The notes below the pieces were generated by a model. The model searched no databases, was not told the origin of the DNA, and worked only from the letters and a program-made list of their open reading frames with translations. This document shows, in pieces, positions 16,831 through 25,038 of a stretch of DNA of 52,860 nucleotides. The translations under genes were made by a program, and so were the position numbers. Position 1 is the stretch's first letter, and each line of letters begins with the position of its first letter. This DNA is from NBML01 sp029939535 (GTDB lineage Bacteria; Desulfobacterota; Desulfobacteria; Desulfobacterales; Desulfobacteraceae). The DNA is taken from positions 1 through 52,860 of the forward strand of contig JAOZST010000003.1 of NCBI GenBank assembly GCA_029939535.1, in the 5' to 3' direction.

Positions 16831-17724
16831 TTATGCTTGTTTTTCATAAAATTTTTTTTCAATGGTTTTTACTTTTTTTTTCCTGTCTGGAGATAAAAAA
16901 AATTGAAAAAGTGGATCATCCAAGGAAATTTTTTTTTGAAGAATATCCTGTTCAAGGATGGCCAGGACTTCAATAGATACATCGCAGGAAGGGTATCCTT
17001 TATCATCAAGAAGGATTGTGTTGCTAAGCTTGATTTCAACAATGTTATTGATATCTACAAGTTTTAGATTCCCTTCAGGTGTGATGATCAGGTTGCCGAT
17101 GCCTGCAAGGTCGGGAATATATCCGGCATTGGTTATCATATGTCTGATTTTTTTTACGAAGTTTTCAATATTGTTCCTGGCTTTGTCAGCCAATTTTTCA
17201 ACCTGTGGCCGGCACTGGATATCTCTTGGGCTCTTATCCTTATTGGGCATTGATTTGAATAATTCCAGCAAATAATCTTTCCCATACAATCTCCAGGGAT
17301 CAAGTATCTGGCCTTCAACATATTCCTGGAGGCCGCACAGGACGATCTGGCTTGTGCCCGTACCAGTATAATCCACCATGAATTCCTGGGAAGTGGCAAT
17401 AAGCTCAGGCCCCAGAAATTGTAAAAGGAGATTATATTTTTTAACTTCCTGGAAAATGGCCTCTTTATTTTTAAACCTGTTTCGCAATATTCGGAATATT
17501 TTTGTGGGCCTGGCCCTGGGAAACATCCGGATTCCATCTATTATTTCCCCCTGGGTCTCCTTTAAAACATCATTTGCAGCAAGAACTTCAAATATATGGG
17601 ATCTCAGGCCTGATCTATAATATTTCCTGAAGATAATATCTTCTGAGTTTTTGATGAAGTTGAGCTTTTTCACCTCTGTTCCCGATAGATGGGCCTGATC
17701 CCGTATGTCTGCTTGCTTGTCCAT
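16831..17724 (-). CDS. Kinase-like fold protein, unknown function
   Basis: A 297-residue cytoplasmic protein, taking the ATG at 17724 as start; the frame is open further up (to 17916), but that part is poor in protein-like composition and no start has a strong ribosome binding site. Residues 202-226 read like the catalytic part of a small kinase fold: a Asp-Leu pair in GYIPDLAGIG, Asn211, and LKLVDINN in place of the usual metal-binding DFG. A resemblance to YrbL/LPS-kinase-like proteins is suggested, not proven. It heads the transcript that continues into the RND adaptor 11 bp later, so it may be a regulator or modifier tied to that system. The gene is divergent from the DMT exporter. Confidence 0.6.
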   Translation of the reverse strand: MDKQADIRDQAHLSGTEVKKLNFIKNSEDIIFRKYYRSGLRSHIFEVLAANDVLKETQGEIIDGIRMFPRARPTKIFRILRNRFKNKEAIFQEVKKYNLLLQFLGPELIATSQEFMVDYTGTGTSQIVLCGLQEYVEGQILDPWRLYGKDYLLELFKSMPNKDKSPRDIQCRPQVEKLADKARNNIENFVKKIRHMITNAGYIPDLAGIGNLIITPEGNLKLVDINNIVEIKLSNTILLDDKGYPSCDVSIEVLAILEQDILQKKISLDDPLFQFFLSPDRKKKVKTIEKKFYEKQA

Positions 17725-17900
17725 TATGGGATTATTGTAGCAAACACCTGGCAGTCGGTAAAGACAGTATTTTTCAGGGTGGTAAAAGGCAAATGAAAAG
17801 GATATCATGGCCGGGATTGTGCGCTTTGTTTTTTTAATCTGTTTTTTTGTTTCAACCGGCCCGGACCAAGGGGGCCTTATATATAAAGGAATTATTTTCC

Positions 17901-18836
17901 ATGGCAGAAAAGACACAGAACAACCATAACAACTCAGTCAGCCATGTCATGGGCCTGAAAGAGTGGATATTGATTTTCTTATTGTCCGTGATCTGGGGGG
18001 CTTCTTTTTTCTTTGTGGAAGTGGCTGTGAAAACCATGACCCCCTTTACCATAGTCATGTACAGGGTGGGGTTTGCGGCTGTGATTCTTCTGGGGGTTGT
18101 CAGATTCACCGGCCGCCGGCTGCCTTCATCTTTAAAGGTCTGGACTGGCTTATTGGGCCTGGGGGCCTTGAACAATGTAATCCCCTTTTCTTTGATCACC
18201 TGGGGCCAGACTTTAATTGATTCCAGCCTGGCATCTATTTTAAATGCCTTTGCTCCGGTGTTCAGCGTAATCCTGGCCCATTTTCTGACAAAGGAGGAGC
18301 CCCTGACTCCCAACCGTGTCACAGGGGTGGTATTTGGCTGGCTGGGGGTGGCTGTTTTAATCGGGGTGGATTCCCTGAAGGGGGCAGGCCTCCAGGTGGC
18401 AGGCCAGGCTGCTGTGCTGGGAGCTTCCTTCCTCTATGCCTGTGCTGCTATTTTTGCCAGGAGGTTTAAGCATCTGGACCCGGTGGTGGTGGCAGCAGGA
18501 ATGCTTACCGGGTCCACTTTGATGATGATTCCCGTTGCCCTGGTGCTTGAGCATCCCTGGACCCTTGAACCCACCCTCCTGACCTGGGGGGCTATCCTTG
18601 GATTATCTGCCATTTCCACTGCCCTTGCCTATATTATTTATTTTTATGTTCTGGCCAGGGCAGGGGCCACCAATATTCTGCTGGTAACTTTTTTGATTCC
18701 AATCTCTGCTATTTTCCTGGGGGTTGTGGTTCTGGGCGAATCCCCAGGATGGAATGCCTTTGCCGGCATGATCATGATTTTTATCGGTCTTGCCGCCATT
18801 GACGGCCGAATCATAAAAACATTTAAAAAATCTTAA
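17901..18836 (+). CDS. EamA/DMT-superfamily transporter
   Basis: A 311-residue membrane protein with about ten helices arranged as two EamA repeats (roughly residues 18-155 and 165-305). The LLSVIWGASFFFVE start is a hallmark of the family, which exports amino acids, metabolites or drugs. The ATG at 17901 is chosen since AAGGA precedes it; an ATG at 17847 would add 18 residues without a ribosome binding site. It is divergent from the kinase-like/RND transcript. Substrate unknown. Confidence 0.87.
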   Translation: MAEKTQNNHNNSVSHVMGLKEWILIFLLSVIWGASFFFVEVAVKTMTPFTIVMYRVGFAAVILLGVVRFTGRRLPSSLKVWTGLLGLGALNNVIPFSLITWGQTLIDSSLASILNAFAPVFSVILAHFLTKEEPLTPNRVTGVVFGWLGVAVLIGVDSLKGAGLQVAGQAAVLGASFLYACAAIFARRFKHLDPVVVAAGMLTGSTLMMIPVALVLEHPWTLEPTLLTWGAILGLSAISTALAYIIYFYVLARAGATNILLVTFLIPISAIFLGVVVLGESPGWNAFAGMIMIFIGLAAIDGRIIKTFKKS

Positions 18837-18901
18837 ATATAGAGATATCCAATCCCTGCTACACCTGTTACAGGTCCGATTTTGAAATTCATTTCCCTGC
18901 C

Positions 18902-18932
18902 TTGACAATTTTGTTTTTGCCACAATTATTAT
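18902..18932 (+). promoter_or_regulatory. Candidate sigma-70-type promoter of htpG
   Basis: TTGACA at 18902-18907 and TATTAT at 18927-18932 lie 19 bases apart in an AT-rich stretch, about 60 bp before the htpG start. The spacing is longer than the ideal 17. No clear heat-shock sigma-32 or CIRCE element was seen. Confidence 0.35.
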
Positions 18933-18993
18933 TAAAAAATAATTGTAATTGTAATGAAAAAAATTTGTAAACATAATTGAAACAGGAGTAAAA

Positions 18994-20916
18994 ATGGGAA
19001 CCAAAAAGACACGTAAATTTAAAACCGAAGTGCAGCAGCTGCTGCACCTGATTATTCATTCCTTGTATTCCAACAAGGAAATTTTTTTGCGGGAGCTGAT
19101 ATCCAATGCCTCGGATGCCATTGACAAGGCAAGATTCAAGGAACAGATCGAGCCTGCACTCTTCAGCGATGATACAGATTACCATATCCGTATTGCCACA
19201 GATCCGGAAGCAAAAACCATTACCATTTCCGACAACGGCATCGGCATGACCTTTGACGAGGTAAATGACAACATCGGTACCATTGCCCAGTCAGGAACAG
19301 CAGCCTTTATGGAGGCCCTGGAAAAATCCAAAAACGAGACTGCATTGTCACCTGAACTCATTGGCCAGTTTGGTGTGGGCTTTTATTCTGCCTTTATTGT
19401 GGCTGATAAGGTCTGCCTGGATACCAGGGCAGCTGGAGAAGAAAAGGGCGTCCGCTGGGAATCCGACGGCAAGGGTTCCTATACGGTCCAGGAAATTGAA
19501 AAAGAGAACCGTGGAACAAGCATTGTCCTTTATTTAAAAGATCCGGAAGAGGGGGACCAGAATTTTACAGAAGACTATACCATCCAGAACATTGTTAAAA
19601 AGCATTCCGACTTTGTGACCTATCCTGTGATCATGAATCTTGAAAAAAGTGAGCCTATTCCGGAAAACGAGATTATCAAGGATTCAGATGGGAAACCCAT
19701 TGGAGATACCTTTAAAAAGGTAAGAAAAGACGAGACCCTCAACTCCATGAAAGCAATCTGGGCCAAAGACAAGGAAGATGTTACCCAGGAAGAGCATGAA
19801 GAGTTCTATAAACATATCAGCCATAACTGGGACAAGCCCTTTCAGACTATCCATAAGAAATTTGAAGGGGTGACTGAATATGATGTTTTGATGTACCTTC
19901 CTTCCACTGCTCCCATGGATCTTTTCCGGCCGGAAAGAAAACACGGGATGCAGCTGTATTGCAAACGGGTTTTTATCATGGATGACTGCAAGGAGCTTTT
20001 GCCGGAATACCTGGGCTTTGTCCAGGGCGTTGTTGATGCACCGGACCTGAATCTCAATGTGAGCCGTGAAATTCTCCAGGAAGACCGGCTGGTGAGGAAT
20101 ATCAAGCGAAATCTGGTCAAACAGATTTTTTCTGTCCTGGAGGGACTGGAAAAAGAAAAATATGAAGAGTTCTACAAGGAGTTTGGTCAGGCCCTGAAAG
20201 CCGGTATTCCCACAGATTTTCAGAACAAGGAAAGGCTGGCTTCCCTGCTCCGGTACAAGACCACCAAGTCCGGCGACAACTATGTGTCCCTGGATGAATA
20301 CATTGAGAACATGAAGGAAGACCAGAAAGAGATTTATTATCTTACCGGAGAAAGTCTCACTTCCCTTATGAATTCTCCCTTGCTGGAATCATTAAAAGCC
20401 CGGGATTACGAAGTCCTGCTCATGGTTGATCCCATTGATGAGTGGGTAACCCAGTCCCTTATGGATTACAAGGAAAAGAAGTTAAAAAGTGCAGAAAAGG
20501 GTGACCTGGACCTGGACAAGGTGGATGATGAAAAGAAAAATGAATATTCCGCTCTTCTCTCCTTTCTTAAGGGTAAGCTGGAAGCAAAGGTAAAGGATGT
20601 TGTTGTTTCTGACCGTCTCAAGGATTCTGTTTCCTGCCTGTCCGGAGATGATTATGGCATGAGCGCCTACATGGAAAAGATCATGAAAGCCTCGGGCCAG
20701 AAAACACCTGACCAGAAAAGGGTGATGGAGGTTAATGTCAACCATCCGGTCATGGAAAAAATCAAAGGACTTTTTGAGGGCGACACAACCAATCCGGTTC
20801 TTACGGATTATTCTGATCTGCTTTTTGATATTGCAGTGATCAGCGAAGGTGGCAAACTGGATAATCCAGCCAGGTTTTCATCGCTTCTGGGTGACCTCAT
20901 GGCTAAGGCCATATGA
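18994..20916 (+). CDS. htpG: Molecular chaperone HtpG (bacterial Hsp90)
   Basis: A 640-residue cytosolic ATP-dependent chaperone. The N-terminal ATPase shows ELISNASDAIDKARF, DNGIGM and GQFGVGFYSAFIVAD; the middle domain has LNVSREILQEDRLVRNIK; the dimerisation domain is complete. GGAG lies before the ATG. The stop overlaps the rimO start by 4 bp, so htpG leads an operon with rimO, a prenyl synthase and a secreted protein. Confidence 0.97.
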   Translation: MGTKKTRKFKTEVQQLLHLIIHSLYSNKEIFLRELISNASDAIDKARFKEQIEPALFSDDTDYHIRIATDPEAKTITISDNGIGMTFDEVNDNIGTIAQSGTAAFMEALEKSKNETALSPELIGQFGVGFYSAFIVADKVCLDTRAAGEEKGVRWESDGKGSYTVQEIEKENRGTSIVLYLKDPEEGDQNFTEDYTIQNIVKKHSDFVTYPVIMNLEKSEPIPENEIIKDSDGKPIGDTFKKVRKDETLNSMKAIWAKDKEDVTQEEHEEFYKHISHNWDKPFQTIHKKFEGVTEYDVLMYLPSTAPMDLFRPERKHGMQLYCKRVFIMDDCKELLPEYLGFVQGVVDAPDLNLNVSREILQEDRLVRNIKRNLVKQIFSVLEGLEKEKYEEFYKEFGQALKAGIPTDFQNKERLASLLRYKTTKSGDNYVSLDEYIENMKEDQKEIYYLTGESLTSLMNSPLLESLKARDYEVLLMVDPIDEWVTQSLMDYKEKKLKSAEKGDLDLDKVDDEKKNEYSALLSFLKGKLEAKVKDVVVSDRLKDSVSCLSGDDYGMSAYMEKIMKASGQKTPDQKRVMEVNVNHPVMEKIKGLFEGDTTNPVLTDYSDLLFDIAVISEGGKLDNPARFSSLLGDLMAKAI

Positions 20917-22337
20917 TCATCTTTCTTGAAAGTCTCGGGTGTTCCCGCAACCAGGTGGACAGCGAAATCATGCTGGGAAAGCTTGTGGCAGCAGGACACC
21001 AGAGGACAGATGACCCGGGCCTGGCCCAGGTTATTATTGTCAATACCTGTGGATTTATATCAACTGCCTCTGAAGAGGCAGTTGATGTGATCCTGGAAAT
21101 GGTGGAATTTAAGAAATCCAAGTCCTGCCAAAAGCTCATAGCTACCGGGTGCCTGGCCCAGCGCTACAAGGATGATCCCAATCTTCTTGCAAGCCTGCCA
21201 GAGGTGGATGCCTTTCTGGGCACTGCTGCCTGTGAGCAGATTGTGGATGTGGTGGAAGGCAGGCAGACCACCCCCCTGACTCTATTTCCCGACCCCAGCC
21301 AGCGCAGGTTCCAGGATCCGCGCACTGACCGGGAGCTTATCTCCCGGGGATATGCCTTTATCAAGGTCTCTGAAGGATGCAACCGTCACTGCACATATTG
21401 CATTATACCGGAACTGCGGGGCATCCAGCGGTCCAGGCCGGTTGAAGATATCTGCGCCGAAGCCTCTTCCCTGGTGGCAAAGGGGGTGAAGGAAATCATC
21501 CTCACAGCAGAAAACACCACGGATTACGGACAGGATCTGGTGGGTAAAACTGATTTAGCCAGTTGTGGATCAGGGCAGATTAAATCTGACCAAATTAAAC
21601 CAGACCAAATTGAGTCTAACGGGATTGGATTTGACGGGGTACTCTCTTCCCTGTCAGACACCCTTGCAGACCAGGATGAAAATGTCTGGATCAGGTTTTT
21701 ATACACCCATCCCAAAACCCTGGGGTCTGAGGTTATTAAAATAGTCCAAAGTAATCGCAATCTTTGTTCCTATTATGATGTTCCCATTCAGCATGCCGCC
21801 TCCACCATGCTCAAACGCATGGGCCGGCCCTATTCCCGAAAAGACCTTGTTGAACTATTTGAACTGATTCGAAAACTGGATCCCAAGGCCAGCCTCCGTA
21901 CCACCCTGATTGTGGGGTTTCCAGGTGAAACAGAAGAGGAGTTTCAGACCCTTTTGGATTTTATTAAGGAGGTCCGGTTTGATCATCTGGGGGTATTTAT
22001 TTATTCGGATTCCGAGGACCTAAAATCCCACGGCTTAAAAAATCATGTGCCAAAAGAGCTGGCTGAACAGCGCCACGATATTCTCATGTCAGCCCAGGCA
22101 AAAATTTCCCAGGAACTCAATGAAAGGCATGTGGGCGAAATCTATCCAGTGCTGGTGGAAGAAAGTCCTGAACCGGGTGTATATATCGGCAGGACAATGT
22201 TCCAGGCGCCCGAGGTGGATGGAATGACATTTATTTATTCCCAGGGCCTTGAAATCGGGACCCTTGAAATCGGGACCATGGTTCGTGTAAGAATAACAGA
22301 TGCATATGAATATGATATAGCCGGAGAAGTGGCATGA
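20913..22337 (+). CDS. rimO: Ribosomal protein S12 methylthiotransferase RimO, with low-complexity insertion
   Basis: A 474-residue enzyme that adds a methylthio group to an aspartate of ribosomal protein S12. The N-terminal domain binds an auxiliary iron-sulfur cluster through Cys10, Cys46 and Cys80. The radical SAM cluster is held by Cys156, Cys160 and Cys163 in CNRHCTYC. The C-terminal TRAM domain is present. Two oddities: an insertion of about 25-30 residues (roughly 212-241), which includes repeated SDQIKPDQIE units, lies between the conserved YGQDL and WIRFLYTHP regions; and the TRAM domain contains a precise 15-bp duplication giving LEIGTLEIGT. The reading frame and all cysteines are intact, so it is probably active. 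It overlaps htpG and the prenyl synthase gene by 4 bp each. Confidence 0.93.
   Translation: MIIFLESLGCSRNQVDSEIMLGKLVAAGHQRTDDPGLAQVIIVNTCGFISTASEEAVDVILEMVEFKKSKSCQKLIATGCLAQRYKDDPNLLASLPEVDAFLGTAACEQIVDVVEGRQTTPLTLFPDPSQRRFQDPRTDRELISRGYAFIKVSEGCNRHCTYCIIPELRGIQRSRPVEDICAEASSLVAKGVKEIILTAENTTDYGQDLVGKTDLASCGSGQIKSDQIKPDQIESNGIGFDGVLSSLSDTLADQDENVWIRFLYTHPKTLGSEVIKIVQSNRNLCSYYDVPIQHAASTMLKRMGRPYSRKDLVELFELIRKLDPKASLRTTLIVGFPGETEEEFQTLLDFIKEVRFDHLGVFIYSDSEDLKSHGLKNHVPKELAEQRHDILMSAQAKISQELNERHVGEIYPVLVEESPEPGVYIGRTMFQAPEVDGMTFIYSQGLEIGTLEIGTMVRVRITDAYEYDIAGEVA
21576..21620. repeat. Three degenerate 15-bp tandem units inside rimO
   Basis: CAGATTAAATCTGAC, CAAATTAAACCAGAC and CAAATTGAGTCTAAC follow each other in frame and code for the QIKSD/QIKPD/QIESN part of the insertion. 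Confidence 0.8.
22248..22277. repeat. Perfect 15-bp tandem duplication in the rimO 3' region
   Basis: CTTGAAATCGGGACC occurs twice back to back and codes for LEIGTLEIGT. Perfect identity suggests a recent event. Confidence 0.9.
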
Positions 22338-23320
22338 GTTCTGACATAAAATCACAAATTCTGGCTCTGGTCTCCCAGGATCTTGAACAGGTGGAAAAAG
22401 CCCTGGCTGAGAATCTGGATCCCAATTTGGAACTGGTCCGGGAGATCGCCTCCCACCTTTTGTTCAGCGGGGGAAAAAGACTGCGGCCTCTGCTCATGAT
22501 CCACAGCGCCAGGATGTGCGGGTATAGTTCCGGGTTTGAAATTTTGTTTTCCATAATTTTTGAATACCTCCATGCTGCAACCCTTCTCCATGACGATGTT
22601 GTGGATGAAGCTGATATGCGCCGGGGAAAAAAAACTGCCCATACCAAGTGGTCAGCTCCCAAGGTGGTGCTTACCGGGGATTTTCTTCTGGCCCGGGCCC
22701 TGGCCATTGCTGCCCAAACCCTGGAACCCAGAGTGATTTCTGTGATTGCAAATATTACCCAGGCAATGTCCCAGGGGGAAATTGACCAATTGGATAAAAA
22801 AGGCAGAAAAGACCTGTCTGAAGCAGAGTATCTCGAGATCATTGAACGGAAAACCGCTGTCCTGATCCAGGGCGCATGCCAGAGCGGGGCCATAATTGCC
22901 AAAGTGTCCCCTGAAAAGGAAAAGACCCTGGCATCCTATGGGTACCATCTGGGCATGGCTTTCCAGATGGCAGACGATCTTCTGGATTATACGGCAACGG
23001 CAGAAGAACTGGGGAAAAATCCAGGAGCAGATTATCGGGAAGGAAAACTGACCCTGCCCTTGATCTACAGTCTATCCAAAGCCAGCAGCAAAGACCGTGA
23101 AAGGATGCTTCAGGTAATTTCAGAACCTGTTTTTGACAAGGATCAGTTTGAAGAACTTAAAGAAAAACTTACAGACCTAGGGGGTATCTCCTATACCCTG
23201 GAACGGGCAGAATACCATGTGGAAAAGGCAAAGAGTCTGCTAGGGGTATTTGTTGATGGTTCGGATTCAAAATCATTGCTGCATCTTATTGCAGACTATT
23301 CAATCCAAAGAAAGGTATGA
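22334..23320 (+). CDS. Polyprenyl (octaprenyl-type) diphosphate synthase
   Basis: A 328-residue trans-prenyltransferase that builds the long isoprenoid chain of a quinone, here most likely menaquinone. The first aspartate-rich motif DDVVD is at residues 87-91 followed by MRRG; the second is DDLLD in QMADDLLDYTA. GGKRLRPLL is the usual substrate-binding segment. Chain length cannot be read reliably from the sequence. The gene overlaps rimO and the next gene by 4 bp each. Confidence 0.92.
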   Translation: MSSDIKSQILALVSQDLEQVEKALAENLDPNLELVREIASHLLFSGGKRLRPLLMIHSARMCGYSSGFEILFSIIFEYLHAATLLHDDVVDEADMRRGKKTAHTKWSAPKVVLTGDFLLARALAIAAQTLEPRVISVIANITQAMSQGEIDQLDKKGRKDLSEAEYLEIIERKTAVLIQGACQSGAIIAKVSPEKEKTLASYGYHLGMAFQMADDLLDYTATAEELGKNPGADYREGKLTLPLIYSLSKASSKDRERMLQVISEPVFDKDQFEELKEKLTDLGGISYTLERAEYHVEKAKSLLGVFVDGSDSKSLLHLIADYSIQRKV

Positions 23321-24567
23321 TCATGGGAATAAAAAGACAGATAGGTATCATCACCATTTTTCTAGGGCTGCTGCTTATGATGGAGACTTGCTTTGCCGCA
23401 GGGCCTGAAATGCTGACAGGTGTGACCACTGGCCGACAGAAAATTATTGATCAGGATATTCCCAGGGCAAAGCAGAAGGCTGTGGACCAGGCGCTGGAAA
23501 CAGCTGTTCAGAATGCTTTTGCAACCCTGATTTCCCGCCAGGTATTTGCAGCCAACCTGGAATTTTTATATGAAAAATTATTGCCCATGACTTCGGATTA
23601 TGTGACCACATACAGGGTTCTGGGGGGTATGAAGTATAAGGGAAATTACCTGGTGGGGGTTGAATCTAAGATCAACCTGGAGCTTCTTGAAAAACATTTG
23701 ACCGATGCCAGGATACTCAATGCAGGTACGGATAAACCTGTGATTCTTTTTTTGATTGCTGAACAAATGCCCGGAGACATCCTTCCCAGATATTGGTGGG
23801 GAAATAATCCAGAACCTTATGCTTCTATTTCAGAAACCATTATCCTGGAACAAATGTCCCAAAATCGGTTCCAATTTATTGGTATCGGTCCTGATCGGCC
23901 AGTCCCTTCTTTTTATAATATCAATTTTTCTTCCATCTATGATGCCAATGCTGCAATGGAGCTGGGCAGAGCCCTTAAGGCAGATATGGTGGTTCTGGGA
24001 AAAGCAAATGCAGCGGAATCCATTAATCGCATGGGGGATGAAAAAATTTTTGATGCTGTGATCGAGCTTAAGGGATATGATCTGGGATCTGGTAAAGAAG
24101 TGGTCCTCTCCTTGAGCAAGGGGAGCGCAAAAACCGATATGAATCAGGAAGGAGCAGCCGGTGCCATTACCAAAGCCGCAGATCTGGCAGCCCGGGATCT
24201 CATTCTGAAAATAGATGCTTTCTGGACCCAGAACCTTAGACGGGAAAGCCTGTTTGATGTTGCCATTGAAGGAGATAAATTTCTATCCAGGTTTATTGCC
24301 CTGAAAAAAAGGTTTAAGGAGATCAGGGATATTGAAAATATTCAGCCCAAGGAAATAGGCTCCTCCAGCGCAGTCATGGAGATTGTGTTTAAGGGAAACC
24401 CTGAACAATTTGCCCATGCCCTGATGCTCAAGACCTTTGACGGATTTGGTATCGAAATTGCAGATGTGACGGACCAGATGATTAAAATCCATTTTATTGA
24501 AAAAAGGGATAACATGCTCCAGGCGGATGACATTGGGGCTGGAGAGGGGAAAAAAATAAAAGAGTAA
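23317..24567 (+). CDS. Secreted protein with FlgT/LPP20-like N-terminal region
   Basis: A 416-residue protein with a signal peptide ending near CFAAGPE. The first mature part (GRQKIIDQDIPRAKQKAVDQALETAV) resembles the N-terminal domain of FlgT and related LPP20-type envelope proteins. The rest has mixed strands and helices with no catalytic motif. It probably sits in the periplasm; its role is unknown. The ATG at 23317 overlaps the previous stop in the ATGA manner of the whole operon. An ATG at 23323 has the better spaced AAAGG and may be the true start. It is the last gene before the tRNA. Confidence 0.7.
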   Translation: MIMGIKRQIGIITIFLGLLLMMETCFAAGPEMLTGVTTGRQKIIDQDIPRAKQKAVDQALETAVQNAFATLISRQVFAANLEFLYEKLLPMTSDYVTTYRVLGGMKYKGNYLVGVESKINLELLEKHLTDARILNAGTDKPVILFLIAEQMPGDILPRYWWGNNPEPYASISETIILEQMSQNRFQFIGIGPDRPVPSFYNINFSSIYDANAAMELGRALKADMVVLGKANAAESINRMGDEKIFDAVIELKGYDLGSGKEVVLSLSKGSAKTDMNQEGAAGAITKAADLAARDLILKIDAFWTQNLRRESLFDVAIEGDKFLSRFIALKKRFKEIRDIENIQPKEIGSSSAVMEIVFKGNPEQFAHALMLKTFDGFGIEIADVTDQMIKIHFIEKRDNMLQADDIGAGEGKKIKE

Positions 24568-24580
24568 GCATTAGTTTTTC

Positions 24581-24609
24581 TTGACACAAAAGGCTGGATT
24601 TGATAAAAA
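24581..24609 (+). promoter_or_regulatory. Promoter of the tRNA-Val gene
   Basis: TTGACA at 24581-24586, a 17-base spacer, then TAAAAA at 24604-24609. The transcript would start some 8 bases before the tRNA. Confidence 0.6.
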
Positions 24610-24623
24610 TATCAAAATAATAA

Positions 24624-24699
24624 AGGCGCGTAACTCAGTTGGTAGAGTGCTACCTCGACACGGTAGAAGTCAGCAGTTCAAGTCTGCTCGTGCCTACCA
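24624..24699 (+). tRNA. tRNA-Val (anticodon GAC) with C at position 33
   Basis: A full cloverleaf can be drawn in 76 bases including encoded CCA. The acceptor stem is AGGCGCG/CGTGCCT (one G-T pair), the D stem ACTC/GAGT, the anticodon stem CTACC/GGTAG and the T stem AGCAG/CTGCT with loop TTCAAGT. The anticodon loop is TCGACAC, so the anticodon is GAC for valine, but position 33, almost always T, is C. The first pair is A-T rather than the G-C I would expect. It has its own promoter and terminator. It may be a weak or pseudo-tRNA, or a special copy; a normal tRNA-Val(GAC) is not in the window. Confidence 0.88.
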
Positions 24700-24710
24700 T
24701 AAAAATCAAG

Positions 24711-24740
24711 GGTTTAGGGAATTTTCTCTAAACCTTTGTT
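24711..24740 (+). terminator. Rho-independent terminator after the tRNA
   Basis: A 10-bp stem, GGTTTAGGGA paired with TCTCTAAACC, closes a 4-base loop and is followed by TTTGTT. It ends the tRNA transcript. Confidence 0.8.
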
Positions 24741-24789
24741 GATGTATTATGGTTTAAAAAAATTGTCTTGTTCTCGTTATTCAAAAAAA

Positions 24790-25038
24790 TTATTTGCTGG
24801 AATATTCCTCCATTGTTGAATCGATAGCATGGATCTTAGTTCCTAAAAAAGAATGCAAGGAGGATTGGTTTAATCTGATATCTCTGGTAACCATCTCTTC
24901 AATAAGATGTTGTCGGTATGCTTTTAAGAAGTGAATTTTCCTCTTTGCATCATAACTGATACCCGCCAGTATTTTAAATTCAGAATCGTCAAGCTGGTTA
25001 AACTTTAACCAGGTTTTCGATTTCCTGGAATCGTTTTT
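24790..25038 (-). other. Orphan open frame without start, 82 residues
   Basis: On the minus strand, in a frame different from the MCE-domain gene that it partly overlaps, a stretch of 82 codons ends at TAA 24790. The peptide (for example FKILAGISYDAKRKIHFLK and IRLNQSSLHSFLGTK) has normal protein composition but no start codon and no recognised family. It may be the tail of a decayed gene next to the tRNA, a place where integrated elements often leave remains. Evidence is weak. Confidence 0.3.

Noticed and set aside
21576..21620. Frameshift or mobile insertion in rimO
   Set aside because: The units are multiples of three, no terminal repeats are present and the downstream frame is intact, so slippage fits better.
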